The notes beneath the pieces are model-generated. The model worked only from the letters and a program-made list of their open reading frames with translations, did no database searches and was not told the DNA's origin. This document shows positions 35,029 to 43,861 of a stretch of 64,000 nucleotides of DNA, piece by piece (the stretch's first letter is position 1; the number at the start of each line of letters is the position of its first letter). This DNA comes from Massilia sp. BJB1822. GTDB taxonomy: Bacteria; Pseudomonadota; Gammaproteobacteria; Burkholderiales; Burkholderiaceae_D. The translations under genes and the position numbers were made by a program. Location of the stretch: contig NZ_JABWEB010000004.1 in NCBI RefSeq assembly GCF_013369485.1, forward strand, positions 248,001 to 312,000, read 5' to 3'.

Positions 35029-37698
35029 TCAGCGGTTGGCCGAGAGCTGCGCCAACTGCTGGGACAGATAATTCTGCGTGCTTTGCATTTTGGTCAGCGA
35101 AACGTCGAGACGCGAGTACATGTCGCGGTAGCGTTTTTCGATACCGTCCAGCCGGTCGGTGAATTTCTCGCGCTGCTTGGCCACATCCTTGATGCTGTTA
35201 TTGATACCATCGGTTTTGCCTCCAATCAGCCCCTTGCTGTCCAAAATGGCCGTGGCCAGATTGTTGAGCTGGTAGGCATAACCTTGGGAGAAGCTGACGG
35301 TGCCGCGGTTGCCGACAGTGCCGCCGGTGATGTCGATCTTCAGGCCCGCCGTGGGGCCGCCGTCAGCACCGGTCATGGACTGGCCTTTGCCAATCACCGC
35401 TTGCCCTCCCAGCGTCCCGGCTACATCTACGCCCACCACCGGCGTGGCGCCGCCGAAAAGACTGGCAATGGTAGCGCCGCTGACATCGCCCAGACCGATA
35501 TTCGAGTCCGATCCATAGCGGCTGGATGCCAGCACTAGTTTGCCATCGGCATCGATACTAGCTGCGACGGTGGAGCCAGCCGATGCAAAAGCCGGCACGC
35601 CATTGATTGCGGCTTGCAAGACCTTGGCCATCTCTGCCGGGGTGTACGTGCCGGGGGGGATATTGACTTCCGCAATGTTTTTGGAATTGCTAGGTTTGGT
35701 GTCATTTAGCACCACCGACCATTTCGTATTGGGCGCAATGGTGGTAGTGGCCGCTAGCGGACTGCTACTGGTCAGCGAACCTTGCGAGGCCATGGTCGTG
35801 ATCGTCAAGTCATAGCTGCCTGGTTTGGTGGCAGCCGTCGAGCTGACGAAATTGACCTGGGTATCGCTGGCTGATCCGATGGCGGCAAATAGGCCGGCGA
35901 TGCTGTTGAAATTCTGGTCAATGGCTTTTTGCAGCTTGGTACCGTCCAGCGACATTACCCCTTTCTGGTCGATGCTCAAGCCGATCTGGTTCAGCGTGCT
36001 AAGGTCGCCGCTCAGGCCCGTAATAGAACTACTCAGGACGCGCCGCACCTGCGCCTGCACCGACTGTACCGTGGCATCGCCGACCAAGGGGCCTGCCTTC
36101 TTGGTTTCCGGGTCGTAGGCCGTCAAATCCTTGACCGATTTGTTCAGCTCGTTATACGCCTTGATGAAGCCCTCAATGCTGGTTTTTAGGGATGAACCAT
36201 CTTTGCTGATCGAGAGACTGCTGCTGCCGACCTTGGTCACGGATAGCGAGACGCCCTGAATGGCATCGCTGACCGAGGTATTGGGGCTGCTGACGGCAAT
36301 GCCGTTGACTGTCAGTTTGGTGTCCTGCGCGGCAGCGCTTTGGACCATATTTTGCGTGCCGCCCGGATCATAGCCGAACAGGCTGCTCAGGGCCGCATCG
36401 GGGGGATCAGTGCCATCGCCATTGAGCGTGATCTTCATCGAGGAGGCGGCGCCGGTCTTGTTCGAGGTTAATACCAGGCGGTTGGGGGCGGCGCTGCCGT
36501 CCGAGATAATGCTGGCCGTCACGCCAACTCCGGCCTTATTAATGGCGTCGCGGATGCCCTGCAGCGAGTTATTGCTGCTGTCGATTAGCACCGAACCCGA
36601 TGCCTGAGTGGCATCCTGCGAAAAACCGCCGCCCAGATAACTACCCGAAGTGCCTTCGACTAGGCCTGCGGCGGCGGCATTGGTGCCGCCCACCCGAATT
36701 TGGCTGCCGTTGGTCGATGTCAGGGTGATATTGCTACCTGCGGTCACGGTAAAGCCGCTATTGACAGCGCCCGCTGCATTGCCAATGCCGCCACTCGCGG
36801 CCGCGGCGCTGCCTGACACCGCTTCGGTGATCGTGAGATTGGAGCCATCAGCGCGAGTAAATTTCAGGTCGCCCGCCACGGCAGTGCCGCTCACGGTGAT
36901 ATTGGCGGCGGCCAGTGCCGTAGCAACTGCGCCCGAACCGGTCAGTGCCGCGTCCACGCTGGCAGCGGTAACGCCGGCTCCGGCCGCCACATTCGACCCC
37001 TGGGCGGCAATCTGCACTCCACCCACCGTCAGCGTATAAGTGCCATCAGGACCGGTCGCCACGTCACCGAACGTTGCAAACAGATTGCCCGCAGTGGTGG
37101 TCGCGCCGGCTGTGGCTGTCACGCCGGTGGTGGTGCTTTTGGCATTGATGGCTTCGGCCAGTGAGCGTGCGCTATTGGTGGTACTGTCGGTGGCGATGGC
37201 GGTGCCGTTGAGCATGAGCGAACCGTTGCTGATACCGCCGCTCAGGACTGCATGACTGAGGGTGCTGCCATTCAAACCGAAGTTGCCGCTGGTGGTACCA
37301 AACTGGAAGAAGAGGGTGGTCTTGCCGCCGAGGCCGATGGCTGAGGTAGTGCTTGCCTGGCCCTTGGAAACCAGGCTTTGCGCCTGGGCCAATTGCGAGA
37401 CATTGATATTGTAATTGCCGGCAGCCGCCTTGCCGCTGGCCGTTGCGGTCAGCACGGATTCATCGCCAGCTTTGGCGGTAAGCGATTTAAAGTTGGCGAC
37501 CGAGCTGAGGCTGCCCAAGGAACTCTGGAACTTAGCCACCGCGCCGCTTAAGGAACCAAACGCGCTCAGCTTTGCCTGAAAGGAGGAAGTCTTTTTCTCA
37601 AAGGCCGCCAGCGGGCGCGTTTCCACCGACATGAGTTTTTCAACGATAGCGTTGACGTCGATCGATCCACCCGAACCAATACCTGATGTTGAGGCCAC
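35029..37698 (-). CDS. fliD: FliD (HAP2), filament cap protein, unusually long
   Basis: 889 residues, against about 450-700 usually. The start is GTG at 37698, with AGGAG 7 bases upstream. The N-terminus IDVNAIVEKLMSVETRPLAA and the C-terminal coiled coil (REKFTDRLDGIEKRYRDMYS, RLDVSLTKMQSTQNYLSQQL) are the HAP2 domains. The middle contains flagellin-hook-IN-type modules (LMLNGTAIATDS, SLAEAINAKSTTTGVTATA) and AT-richer, Ala/Gly/Thr-rich insertions. FliD caps the filament and folds incoming flagellin. It is transcribed from a sigma-28 type promoter and leads fliS-fliT-fliK2-fhlB-ycgR. Confidence 0.95.
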   Translation of the reverse strand: MASTSGIGSGGSIDVNAIVEKLMSVETRPLAAFEKKTSSFQAKLSAFGSLSGAVAKFQSSLGSLSSVANFKSLTAKAGDESVLTATASGKAAAGNYNINVSQLAQAQSLVSKGQASTTSAIGLGGKTTLFFQFGTTSGNFGLNGSTLSHAVLSGGISNGSLMLNGTAIATDSTTNSARSLAEAINAKSTTTGVTATAGATTTAGNLFATFGDVATGPDGTYTLTVGGVQIAAQGSNVAAGAGVTAASVDAALTGSGAVATALAAANITVSGTAVAGDLKFTRADGSNLTITEAVSGSAAAASGGIGNAAGAVNSGFTVTAGSNITLTSTNGSQIRVGGTNAAAAGLVEGTSGSYLGGGFSQDATQASGSVLIDSSNNSLQGIRDAINKAGVGVTASIISDGSAAPNRLVLTSNKTGAASSMKITLNGDGTDPPDAALSSLFGYDPGGTQNMVQSAAAQDTKLTVNGIAVSSPNTSVSDAIQGVSLSVTKVGSSSLSISKDGSSLKTSIEGFIKAYNELNKSVKDLTAYDPETKKAGPLVGDATVQSVQAQVRRVLSSSITGLSGDLSTLNQIGLSIDQKGVMSLDGTKLQKAIDQNFNSIAGLFAAIGSASDTQVNFVSSTAATKPGSYDLTITTMASQGSLTSSSPLAATTTIAPNTKWSVVLNDTKPSNSKNIAEVNIPPGTYTPAEMAKVLQAAINGVPAFASAGSTVAASIDADGKLVLASSRYGSDSNIGLGDVSGATIASLFGGATPVVGVDVAGTLGGQAVIGKGQSMTGADGGPTAGLKIDITGGTVGNRGTVSFSQGYAYQLNNLATAILDSKGLIGGKTDGINNSIKDVAKQREKFTDRLDGIEKRYRDMYSRLDVSLTKMQSTQNYLSQQLAQLSANR

Positions 37699-37731
37699 AG
37701 CTTGCTCCTGAGAAAACGATAATATAGATGA

Positions 37732-37758
37732 TTATCGGCAGAATCAAACGCGACTTGA
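37732..37758 (-). promoter_or_regulatory. Sigma-28 (FliA) type promoter of fliD
   Basis: Read on the minus strand: TCAAGTCG, 11 bases, then GCCGATAA. The -10 element is a perfect match to the FliA consensus, the -35 element matches 5 of 8, and the spacing is exact. It lies 34 bases upstream of the GTG start of fliD and downstream of the flaG terminator. Confidence 0.82.
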
Positions 37759-37833
37759 GAAGGGGATTTCCCGTTTTGTTTGCAAGGTGCAAGCCTTGCC
37801 TGGCTTTGCTTGCAATCCACTTCAGCATAATGC

Positions 37834-37877
37834 AAAAAAGCCCCGGCTGCCGCCCGCGAAGGGACGGCGACCGGGGC
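37834..37877 (-). terminator. Rho-independent terminator after flaG
   Basis: On the minus strand, GCCCCGGTCGCCGTCCC pairs with GGGCGGCAGCCGGGGC (two small mismatches) around TTCGC, followed by six T. It lies 16 bases after the flaG stop. Confidence 0.85.
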
Positions 37878-37892
37878 CGGGATCGGCAGCCC

Positions 37893-38270
37893 TTAGGCTT
37901 CTTGCTGAATCAGCAAACCTTTGGTACTGCCCAACGACTTTGCAAGCTGCAGCGCCTCCTTGCTCGGGATTTGCCGTAGTACTTCCTTGGTGCTCTGGTC
38001 GATAATCTTGACCACAGTCCGCTTGCTGTCGGTATCGATGGAAAATTCCAGGCTCTGCGCACTGGCCTGCACTGATTTGTTCAGCTCCGCCACCGCGCTT
38101 TCCAGCTCCTTTTGCGAAGGAGCGGCTTCCTTGGCCTTGACGGCCTGCACGGTTTCTACGGCCGCAGCGGGCGTGCGCCCGTTGACGGCCTGGGCGGCGG
38201 CCGGCTCGGCCCCGCTCACGGGTCTGTCATTTCTTGCAGGGGCGGCCGGGACGATCGAATCGATAGTCAT
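37893..38270 (-). CDS. flaG: FlaG family protein
   Basis: 125 residues. The C-terminal FlaG domain has VQASAQSLEFSIDTDSKRTV and VKIIDQSTKEVLRQIPSKEA, while the N-terminal half is Ala/Pro-rich and variable. FlaG proteins sit between fliC and fliD and affect filament length in several genera. AGGAGG lies directly upstream. The gene is isolated from fliC by a terminator, so it depends on read-through or on a promoter not seen here. Confidence 0.92.
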   Translation of the reverse strand: MTIDSIVPAAPARNDRPVSGAEPAAAQAVNGRTPAAAVETVQAVKAKEAAPSQKELESAVAELNKSVQASAQSLEFSIDTDSKRTVVKIIDQSTKEVLRQIPSKEALQLAKSLGSTKGLLIQQEA

Positions 38271-38283
38271 GATGCCTCCTAGT

Positions 38284-38318
38284 GAAAAGTTCCCCGACTG
38301 GAAATCCAGGCGGGGAAC
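38284..38318 (-). terminator. Rho-independent terminator after fliC
   Basis: On the minus strand, GTTCCCCGCCTGG and CCAGTCGGGGAAC pair around ATTT (one mismatch) and are followed by TTTTC. It lies 31 bases after the fliC stop, between fliC and flaG. Confidence 0.82.
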
Positions 38319-38348
38319 CGGCTTTTAGCTAAATTGTTGCGCTAGCGA

Positions 38349-39818
38349 TTAGCCACGCAGCAGGCTCAACACGCCGTTCGGCAGCGAGTTCGCCTGGGCC
38401 AGCATTGCGGTACCGGCCTGTTGCAGGATCTGGCCGCGGGTCAGGCTGGCCGTTTCCGCCGCGAAGTCGGTATCCTGGATACGGCTGCGCGAGGACGACA
38501 AGTTTTCAGTCGTCGAGGCCAGGTTGGAGATGGTCGAGGCGAAGCGCGATTGCAGTGCACCATATTGCGCGCGCTGATTGTTGACCGTTGCCAGAGCGGC
38601 GTCGGTAATCTTCAAGGCTTTTTGAGCGCCGTCGAAGGTGGTGATGTCGATATCGGCTACCGCCATCAGTTTCCCCGAGGTGTTGGTCGCAACCAGGCCG
38701 GAACCGCTGTCGTTCACCGAGAAGCTGCTTTCCGAGTCATACGTCACGCGGCCATTGACCACGAACTTTGCCGCTGCGGCCTGCATGGCATTCATGGTGC
38801 CGTCAGCTTTGTAGGACGCCATTTGAACGGTTGGATTGGTACCAGCGTCAATCGTGATATCGGTGCCGCTGGCATGCGTCAGTTTGATGCCACCGTTGAC
38901 GGTATCGAACTGGGCGGTTACGCCCGTGCTGGCCGATTTGGCATTGATTGCGTTAATGCCGGAAGCGTAGTCGGTGGCCGTGTTGCCGGCACCCGTGGTG
39001 AAGGAGATGGTCGTGGCCTTGCCAAGATTGTCGCCTTCCAGGGTGAACGAATAGGCCGTGCTAGCGGTCAGCGTCAGGTTTGCATCGGTACGAGCGGAGG
39101 CGGTAACGCCGGTGGCGCCAGCCTGCTTGTTGATGCTTTCGGAGATCGATTTTGCCGTGCTCTGCACTTCTGGAGGCGTCGCACCAGTGTTGCCAGTTTT
39201 GATAGTGGCCGAGCCGCGTACACCGTTGATGGTGATGCTCTTCCCGGTGTTATCGATATGGTTGGTGGCGTCGATGGCAACAAACTGGTCGTTCTCGACG
39301 CGATTGTTACCGTAGGTGTTGGTCAAGAAGTTTGCACCGTTCGCCGAGATCAGCTGGTTGGCATCAGCGCCGACCTGGAAGTTCGCGGTACCCATGGTGC
39401 CGTCCAGCAGAGTCTGGCCGTTGAAGGAAGTGGTTTGCGCAATGCGGTTCAATTCCGATGCCAGTTGCCCCACCTCGGTCTGCAGTGCCTGACGGTCAGA
39501 TGCCGAGTTGGTGGAGTTGGACGATTGAACAGCCAGTTCGCGGATACGTTGCAGAATGTCGCCGGAGCTCGACAGCGCGCCTTCAGCGGTTTGCGCCAGG
39601 GATACGCCGTCGTTGGCGTTACGGCTTGCCTGGGTCATGCCGCGGATTTGCGAGGTCATCCGGTCTGAAATTGCCAGGCCTGCCGCGTCATCTTTCGCGC
39701 TGTTGATACGCATACCCGAGGACAGGCGTTGCAGTGAGGTGTTCAGTGCCGATTGCGATCCGCTCAGGTTGCGTTGCGAATTCAGGGAGGCGATGTTGGT
39801 GTTAATAACTGAGGCCAT
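38349..39818 (-). CDS. fliC: FliC, flagellin
   Basis: 489 residues. The N-terminal D0/D1 ([60 protein letters not shown]) and the C-terminal D1/D0 ([40 protein letters not shown], ending VLSLLRG) are typical. The central D2/D3 region (about 175-390) contains flagellin-hook-IN-type repeats ([19 protein letters not shown]). GGAG precedes the ATG. A sigma-28 promoter lies about 100 bases upstream. Confidence 0.98.
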   Translation of the reverse strand: MASVINTNIASLNSQRNLSGSQSALNTSLQRLSSGMRINSAKDDAAGLAISDRMTSQIRGMTQASRNANDGVSLAQTAEGALSSSGDILQRIRELAVQSSNSTNSASDRQALQTEVGQLASELNRIAQTTSFNGQTLLDGTMGTANFQVGADANQLISANGANFLTNTYGNNRVENDQFVAIDATNHIDNTGKSITINGVRGSATIKTGNTGATPPEVQSTAKSISESINKQAGATGVTASARTDANLTLTASTAYSFTLEGDNLGKATTISFTTGAGNTATDYASGINAINAKSASTGVTAQFDTVNGGIKLTHASGTDITIDAGTNPTVQMASYKADGTMNAMQAAAAKFVVNGRVTYDSESSFSVNDSGSGLVATNTSGKLMAVADIDITTFDGAQKALKITDAALATVNNQRAQYGALQSRFASTISNLASTTENLSSSRSRIQDTDFAAETASLTRGQILQQAGTAMLAQANSLPNGVLSLLRG

Positions 39819-39915
39819 GGTATTTCTCCAAAACTGGTACTACTGGTTGGGCAATCTGCTCATTCACTTTGGCCCGCCCCGCTGTTCCGGGACGATCAAG
39901 CCGCTGTTATTTTGG

Positions 39916-39942
39916 GTAACGGTTGCCGTACGGGAAGCTTTA
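39916..39942 (-). promoter_or_regulatory. Sigma-28 (FliA) type promoter of fliC
   Basis: Minus strand: TAAAGCTT (7 of 8 to TAAAGTTT), 11 bases, then ACCGTTAC (about 5 of 8 to GCCGATAA). The spacing is exact. It is 98 bases upstream of the fliC ATG, leaving a leader of about 90 bases. The rest of the 330-base gap (39819-40148) holds a GGCCGC/GCGGCC hairpin at about 39997-40013 and the RTX terminator. Confidence 0.7.
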
Positions 39943-40062
39943 GGGTGTTTTGGAGAGGAAAATCTGCTGTTCCCCCTCTAAAGTGGTGAGGGGGATGGCC
40001 GCTTAGGCGGCCTGTTTTTGGGGAACTTTAGCCCCAAAAAATATATTTTTTCTTACTCAATA

Positions 40063-40091
40063 TAAAAAGGGCGCTACCCCAGTAGCACCCT
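40063..40091 (-). terminator. Rho-independent terminator after the first RTX gene
   Basis: On the minus strand, GGGTGCTAC pairs with GTAGCGCCC (one G-C to G-T change) around TGGG, followed by TTTTTAT. It lies 58 bases after the stop at 40149. Confidence 0.85.
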
Positions 40092-40148
40092 GATTGATTG
40101 TCTATTTGGCACTTATTCCTTACGGGCGTTCGCCAATAAGGAAGTATC

Positions 40149-43100
40149 TTAGGTAAACTCAAGCATGGCTACCCCCACAAGTTCCACTCCCGCGCTTTCA
40201 GTATCAATAATATTTTCGATATTGCCCGATGTCGCTTTAGCTGGAGAGGCATACATGGCCAACAGCTGCGCTGGAGTTAGCACCTGACCGTCAGCAAATA
40301 GCATTTGCGAAGGGTTCGTGGTTGGCTGCAGGAAGACTTTTTGGGCAGTGAGCTGATCTCCTGTGCCGTAACTGATGACCAAATCATCGCCAGCGCGTAC
40401 TACGGATTTCAGGCCATTCGCCAGGATGCCTTCAAACTGGACGGTAGCCATGTTGGTCTTGTCGTTAATGCCAAGTATCAGCGTGTCTTTACCGGAACCG
40501 GCTCGCAGCAGAACCAGGTCCAAGCCGGTACCGACCTCAAGCACGTCATCGCCTGCGCCGCCATCCAGCGTATCGTTGCCAGCCAAACCTCGCAAGTTAT
40601 CGTTGCCGGCATCCCCGAACAAGAGGTCATTGCCCAGACCGCCGAAAAGGTCGTCGTTGCCGGCACCACCGTAGGCCAGGTCGTCCCCATCGCCACCGTG
40701 TAGACGGTCATTGCCGTTTTCGCCGTACAGGGTGTCGTTACCTTCGCGGCCCTCTATCCCATCGGAGTTGTCACCACCGTATATTTTATCGTTGCCCAGC
40801 CCTCCGAGTAAGACATCGTCGCCTGCATCGCCAAAGAGGATGTCATCGCCGCTTCCTCCGTCGATGGTGTCGTTGCCTAAGCCAGCATGGATAATTTCAT
40901 TGCGGGCTGTCCCGGTGAACTGGTCGGGCTTTTCGCTTAGTAGCACGGGGCTGCGGGCGATGAAGTCATCCATGGTCAGCGTCATGTCGGCAAACTTAAA
41001 GATGTCGACCTGGCTGTTGACGTTGGTAAAGTGTTCAAGTAGTGTCAGTTGATCGCTGTCTCCATAGGTAAGGACGAGATCGTTGCCCACCTTCCGTACC
41101 AAAGTGACGTCACTGAATTTGACGTCTTCGAACTGAATCGTCTTGATGGTTGTCGCCGTTGCAGCGCCGTTCTGCTTGATAAGATCCTGACCGTCGCCGT
41201 GGCGGAAAATATAGGTGTCATTGCCTATCTCGGCGCCGTCCAGCGTGTCGTTACCAGTGCCACCATCAAGGGTATCGTTGCCGCCATCGCCTCGCAGCTG
41301 ATCATTGCCTGCACCGCCAACTAACAGATCGTCGCCGGCTTCTCCGAATATGGTGTCGTTGTCGGCACCGCCGTAAATGGTGTCGTCACCGTTGCCTGCC
41401 TTGATATAGTCGTTGCCGTCGCCGCCTAAAACGCTGTCATTGCCATCGTATGTGCTCAGGGTATCGTTGCCGTCTTCACCCAGAAGCGTGTCGTCGCCAG
41501 CGCCCATTTGCACAATGTCATCACCATCACCTGCCAGAACGTGATAGCTATATTTAAGAAAGGCAACGTTTATGTCGGCTACCTTGCTTAGATGAATAGG
41601 ATAGTTTTTGTAAAGCTCTTCGAGCGTGAAGGTCTTATCGGTAAATTCATAGCGGCCCACTGGGGCAGAATTGTAATAGATCGAGGTTGTGACGCTATCC
41701 CCCATGCCATATTCAATATTAATAGCATCGTATGATACTCGGGTGATCTTGCTGATATCGCTTGAGGCAACATCCAGGAATTTGATGGTTGAAATATGGT
41801 CGTGATCAGTAACGTCGGTATATATCTGATCCTGTCCAGCGCCAAGCTTGACGATGAATGTATTGTTACCCTTTCCGCCGTACATTGCGTCGTTACCGGC
41901 ACCACCAATGATAGTGTCGTCACCGTCATCTCCTATGATGCGGTCGTTGTCGTCGCCACCGGTCAATAAATCATCCCCGGTTCCGCCGACGAGGGTATCT
42001 TTTCCCGCGCCCCCATCCAAGGTGTCGTTACCGTCGTCACCCTTCAAATCATCATTACCACCCCCGCCGTAGGCCTGGTCGTTGCCGGCCCCCATGGACA
42101 GGATGTCGGCATTATCCGTGCCATAAATGCGGTCATCTGTCGCCCCGAAGCTCAATTTATTTTCACCTGTCGGTGAATTGAGCAAGCGAATGGGGTACTT
42201 CGCATAGAGTTGACTCAGGTTAAAGCTGACGCCATCCGAGAAATTTATCTGGTCGATCTGATTGATCGAGGCGAAATGGCCACTTACAGTAATCTTGTCA
42301 TTGTCGCCATAACGAATGATCAAATTATTGACCTCGCGCTCCAAAGAGGTGAGCTCGTTCGATGCGACGTCGGTGAAGCGGATAGTTTTAATGCGTCCTG
42401 CGGTTTGATCGGCGGCATTGATCAAGTCCTGGCCGGAGCCTACACGGAAAACGTAAGTGTCATTGCCGGTGCCGCCAATCAGCGTGTCGTTACCGGTGCC
42501 GCCATCCAGCGTGTCGTTGCCGCCCTCGCCATTCAGAACATCATTCCCCCCGCGTCCGGTCAAGAAATCATTACCGGTCTGGCCTTGGACGGTGTCGTTG
42601 GCATCGGTAAAGATTGGCTTGTCATTCCCCGTGCTCATCACGTACTTGCGCGTAGCCAGGAAATCGTTGAGCGAGTACGTCACCAGCTCATTCGATGTGG
42701 CCGACTTGCGGAACTGCAGGTGGGTGATTTCATAGCCAGCATTGATGAACATATTTTTTATCGTCACGTCATGCTGCGGCCCCCAGGTCGGCCCCCAGTT
42801 GATGACCATGTCGTCGCCCACGCGCTTGACGTCGGTCAGGGCGGACAGGTCGATATCGCGGAAGACCAGCGTATCGATATGGCCTGCGCCGCCGTCGCGG
42901 TTATCGATCACCGTGTTCAGCGAGTTGGCGCCGATGATGTAGGTATCGTTGCCCGTGCCGCCCACCAGCGTATCGGAACCGTTGTCGCCGATCAGGGTAT
43001 CGTTCCCGGCATCGCCTTGCAGCAGGTCGTTGCCGGCGCCGCCGTCCAGGCTGTCGTCGCCCGCGCCGCCCAGCAGCACGTCGTTGCCATTGCCACCGAT

Positions 43101-43679
43101 TAGAGTGTCATTGCCGCTGCCGCCATCGAGCGTATCGTGGCCTTCGCCGCCGCGCAGCAGGTCGTTGCCGCCTTCGCCGGACAGGCGGTTATGGCCGCTG
43201 ATCACGCTGATGCTGTCGTTGCCTTCGCCGGCCTGTACCTGGATGCTGTAGGCGGTCGTGAAATTGACCGTATCGTCACCGTTGCCCAGGCGGATCGGCG
43301 TGACGGCCAGGATTTCTTCCGTGGTGAAGGTTTTGCCGTCGGCGAATTCGAAATGGTGGACTGGGTTGCCATTGAAGTGTTTCTGCACCGTGATGCTGTC
43401 GCCATTGCCGTAGGAGATCAGCAGATCGTCGCCGACGCGGGCCAGGGCAGGGCGCTCTTCCACGCTCAGATCGGCGAAGCGCAGGGTTTTGCTGCCCGCG
43501 CTTTCGAGGATGGTGTCCTGGCCGCTACCGCGCTGGAAGACATAAATGTCATTGCCAGCACCGCCGTTCAGGGTGTCGTTGCCCAATCCTCCATTCAAGG
43601 TATCGTTGCCATCGCCACCTTCCAGCAGGTCGTCGCCATCGGTTGGGGGAGTACTGCCCAGCGCATTCAGAGCTTGCAT
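40149..43679 (-). CDS. RTX-type calcium-binding repeat protein, copy A
   Basis: 1176 residues. It has many blocks of GGxGxDxLx nonapeptides ([20 protein letters not shown] style) that form Ca2+-binding beta-rolls, alternating with about five beta-rich modules of the haemolysin-Ca-binding-related type ([37 protein letters not shown]). There is no N-terminal signal, as in type I secretion substrates, whose signal is C-terminal; the last 30 residues (NIIDTESAGVELVGVAMLEF) could serve. No catalytic domain is visible. It is a tandem paralogue of the next gene with near-identical ends. No type I secretion genes lie in the window. Confidence 0.92.
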   Translation of the reverse strand: MQALNALGSTPPTDGDDLLEGGDGNDTLNGGLGNDTLNGGAGNDIYVFQRGSGQDTILESAGSKTLRFADLSVEERPALARVGDDLLISYGNGDSITVQKHFNGNPVHHFEFADGKTFTTEEILAVTPIRLGNGDDTVNFTTAYSIQVQAGEGNDSISVISGHNRLSGEGGNDLLRGGEGHDTLDGGSGNDTLIGGNGNDVLLGGAGDDSLDGGAGNDLLQGDAGNDTLIGDNGSDTLVGGTGNDTYIIGANSLNTVIDNRDGGAGHIDTLVFRDIDLSALTDVKRVGDDMVINWGPTWGPQHDVTIKNMFINAGYEITHLQFRKSATSNELVTYSLNDFLATRKYVMSTGNDKPIFTDANDTVQGQTGNDFLTGRGGNDVLNGEGGNDTLDGGTGNDTLIGGTGNDTYVFRVGSGQDLINAADQTAGRIKTIRFTDVASNELTSLEREVNNLIIRYGDNDKITVSGHFASINQIDQINFSDGVSFNLSQLYAKYPIRLLNSPTGENKLSFGATDDRIYGTDNADILSMGAGNDQAYGGGGNDDLKGDDGNDTLDGGAGKDTLVGGTGDDLLTGGDDNDRIIGDDGDDTIIGGAGNDAMYGGKGNNTFIVKLGAGQDQIYTDVTDHDHISTIKFLDVASSDISKITRVSYDAINIEYGMGDSVTTSIYYNSAPVGRYEFTDKTFTLEELYKNYPIHLSKVADINVAFLKYSYHVLAGDGDDIVQMGAGDDTLLGEDGNDTLSTYDGNDSVLGGDGNDYIKAGNGDDTIYGGADNDTIFGEAGDDLLVGGAGNDQLRGDGGNDTLDGGTGNDTLDGAEIGNDTYIFRHGDGQDLIKQNGAATATTIKTIQFEDVKFSDVTLVRKVGNDLVLTYGDSDQLTLLEHFTNVNSQVDIFKFADMTLTMDDFIARSPVLLSEKPDQFTGTARNEIIHAGLGNDTIDGGSGDDILFGDAGDDVLLGGLGNDKIYGGDNSDGIEGREGNDTLYGENGNDRLHGGDGDDLAYGGAGNDDLFGGLGNDLLFGDAGNDNLRGLAGNDTLDGGAGDDVLEVGTGLDLVLLRAGSGKDTLILGINDKTNMATVQFEGILANGLKSVVRAGDDLVISYGTGDQLTAQKVFLQPTTNPSQMLFADGQVLTPAQLLAMYASPAKATSGNIENIIDTESAGVELVGVAMLEFT

Positions 43680-43793
43680 AATTCGGTTCCTTTTAAAATA
43701 GTAGTGGTTTTATAAATATTTATTTAAAACCATCAAAAATATTACCTTAGGGAAAAATAAATTGCTAAGTGACTTGATATATCGTTTGGAAAT
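43680..43793 (-). promoter_or_regulatory. Promoter region of RTX copy A, duplicated upstream of copy B
   Basis: About 115 AT-rich bases closely matching 47399-47515. Minus strand: -35 TTGATG (43731-43736), 16-base spacer, -10 TATAAA (43709-43714), then AAAAGGAACC before the ATG. An inverted repeat GGTTTTA...TAAAACC (43706-43731) covers the spacer and -10 and is conserved in the other copy (47425-47450), so it may be an operator. In copy B the elements are TTGGTG and GATAAA, a weaker promoter by eye. Confidence 0.65.
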
Positions 43794-43821
43794 AAAAAAG
43801 CCCGGGAACCCCGGGCTTTTA
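43794..43821. terminator. Rho-independent terminator after the second RTX gene
   Basis: Perfect stem AAAAGCCCGGG (43796-43806) / CCCGGGCTTTT (43810-43820) with loop AAC, and T-rich on both flanks, so it works in either direction. It ends RTX copy B, about 40 bases past its stop, and lies just upstream of the copy A promoter. Confidence 0.9.
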
Positions 43822-43861
43822 GTTACTTCAAAAATAATAGTTTATATTCTTAAGTTGATGG

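Noticed and set aside
39995..40018. GGCCGC/GCGGCC hairpin upstream of fliC as the fliC-direction terminator
   Set aside because: The T-run follows on the plus strand, where no gene needs it; on the minus strand no T-run follows, so its role is unclear.
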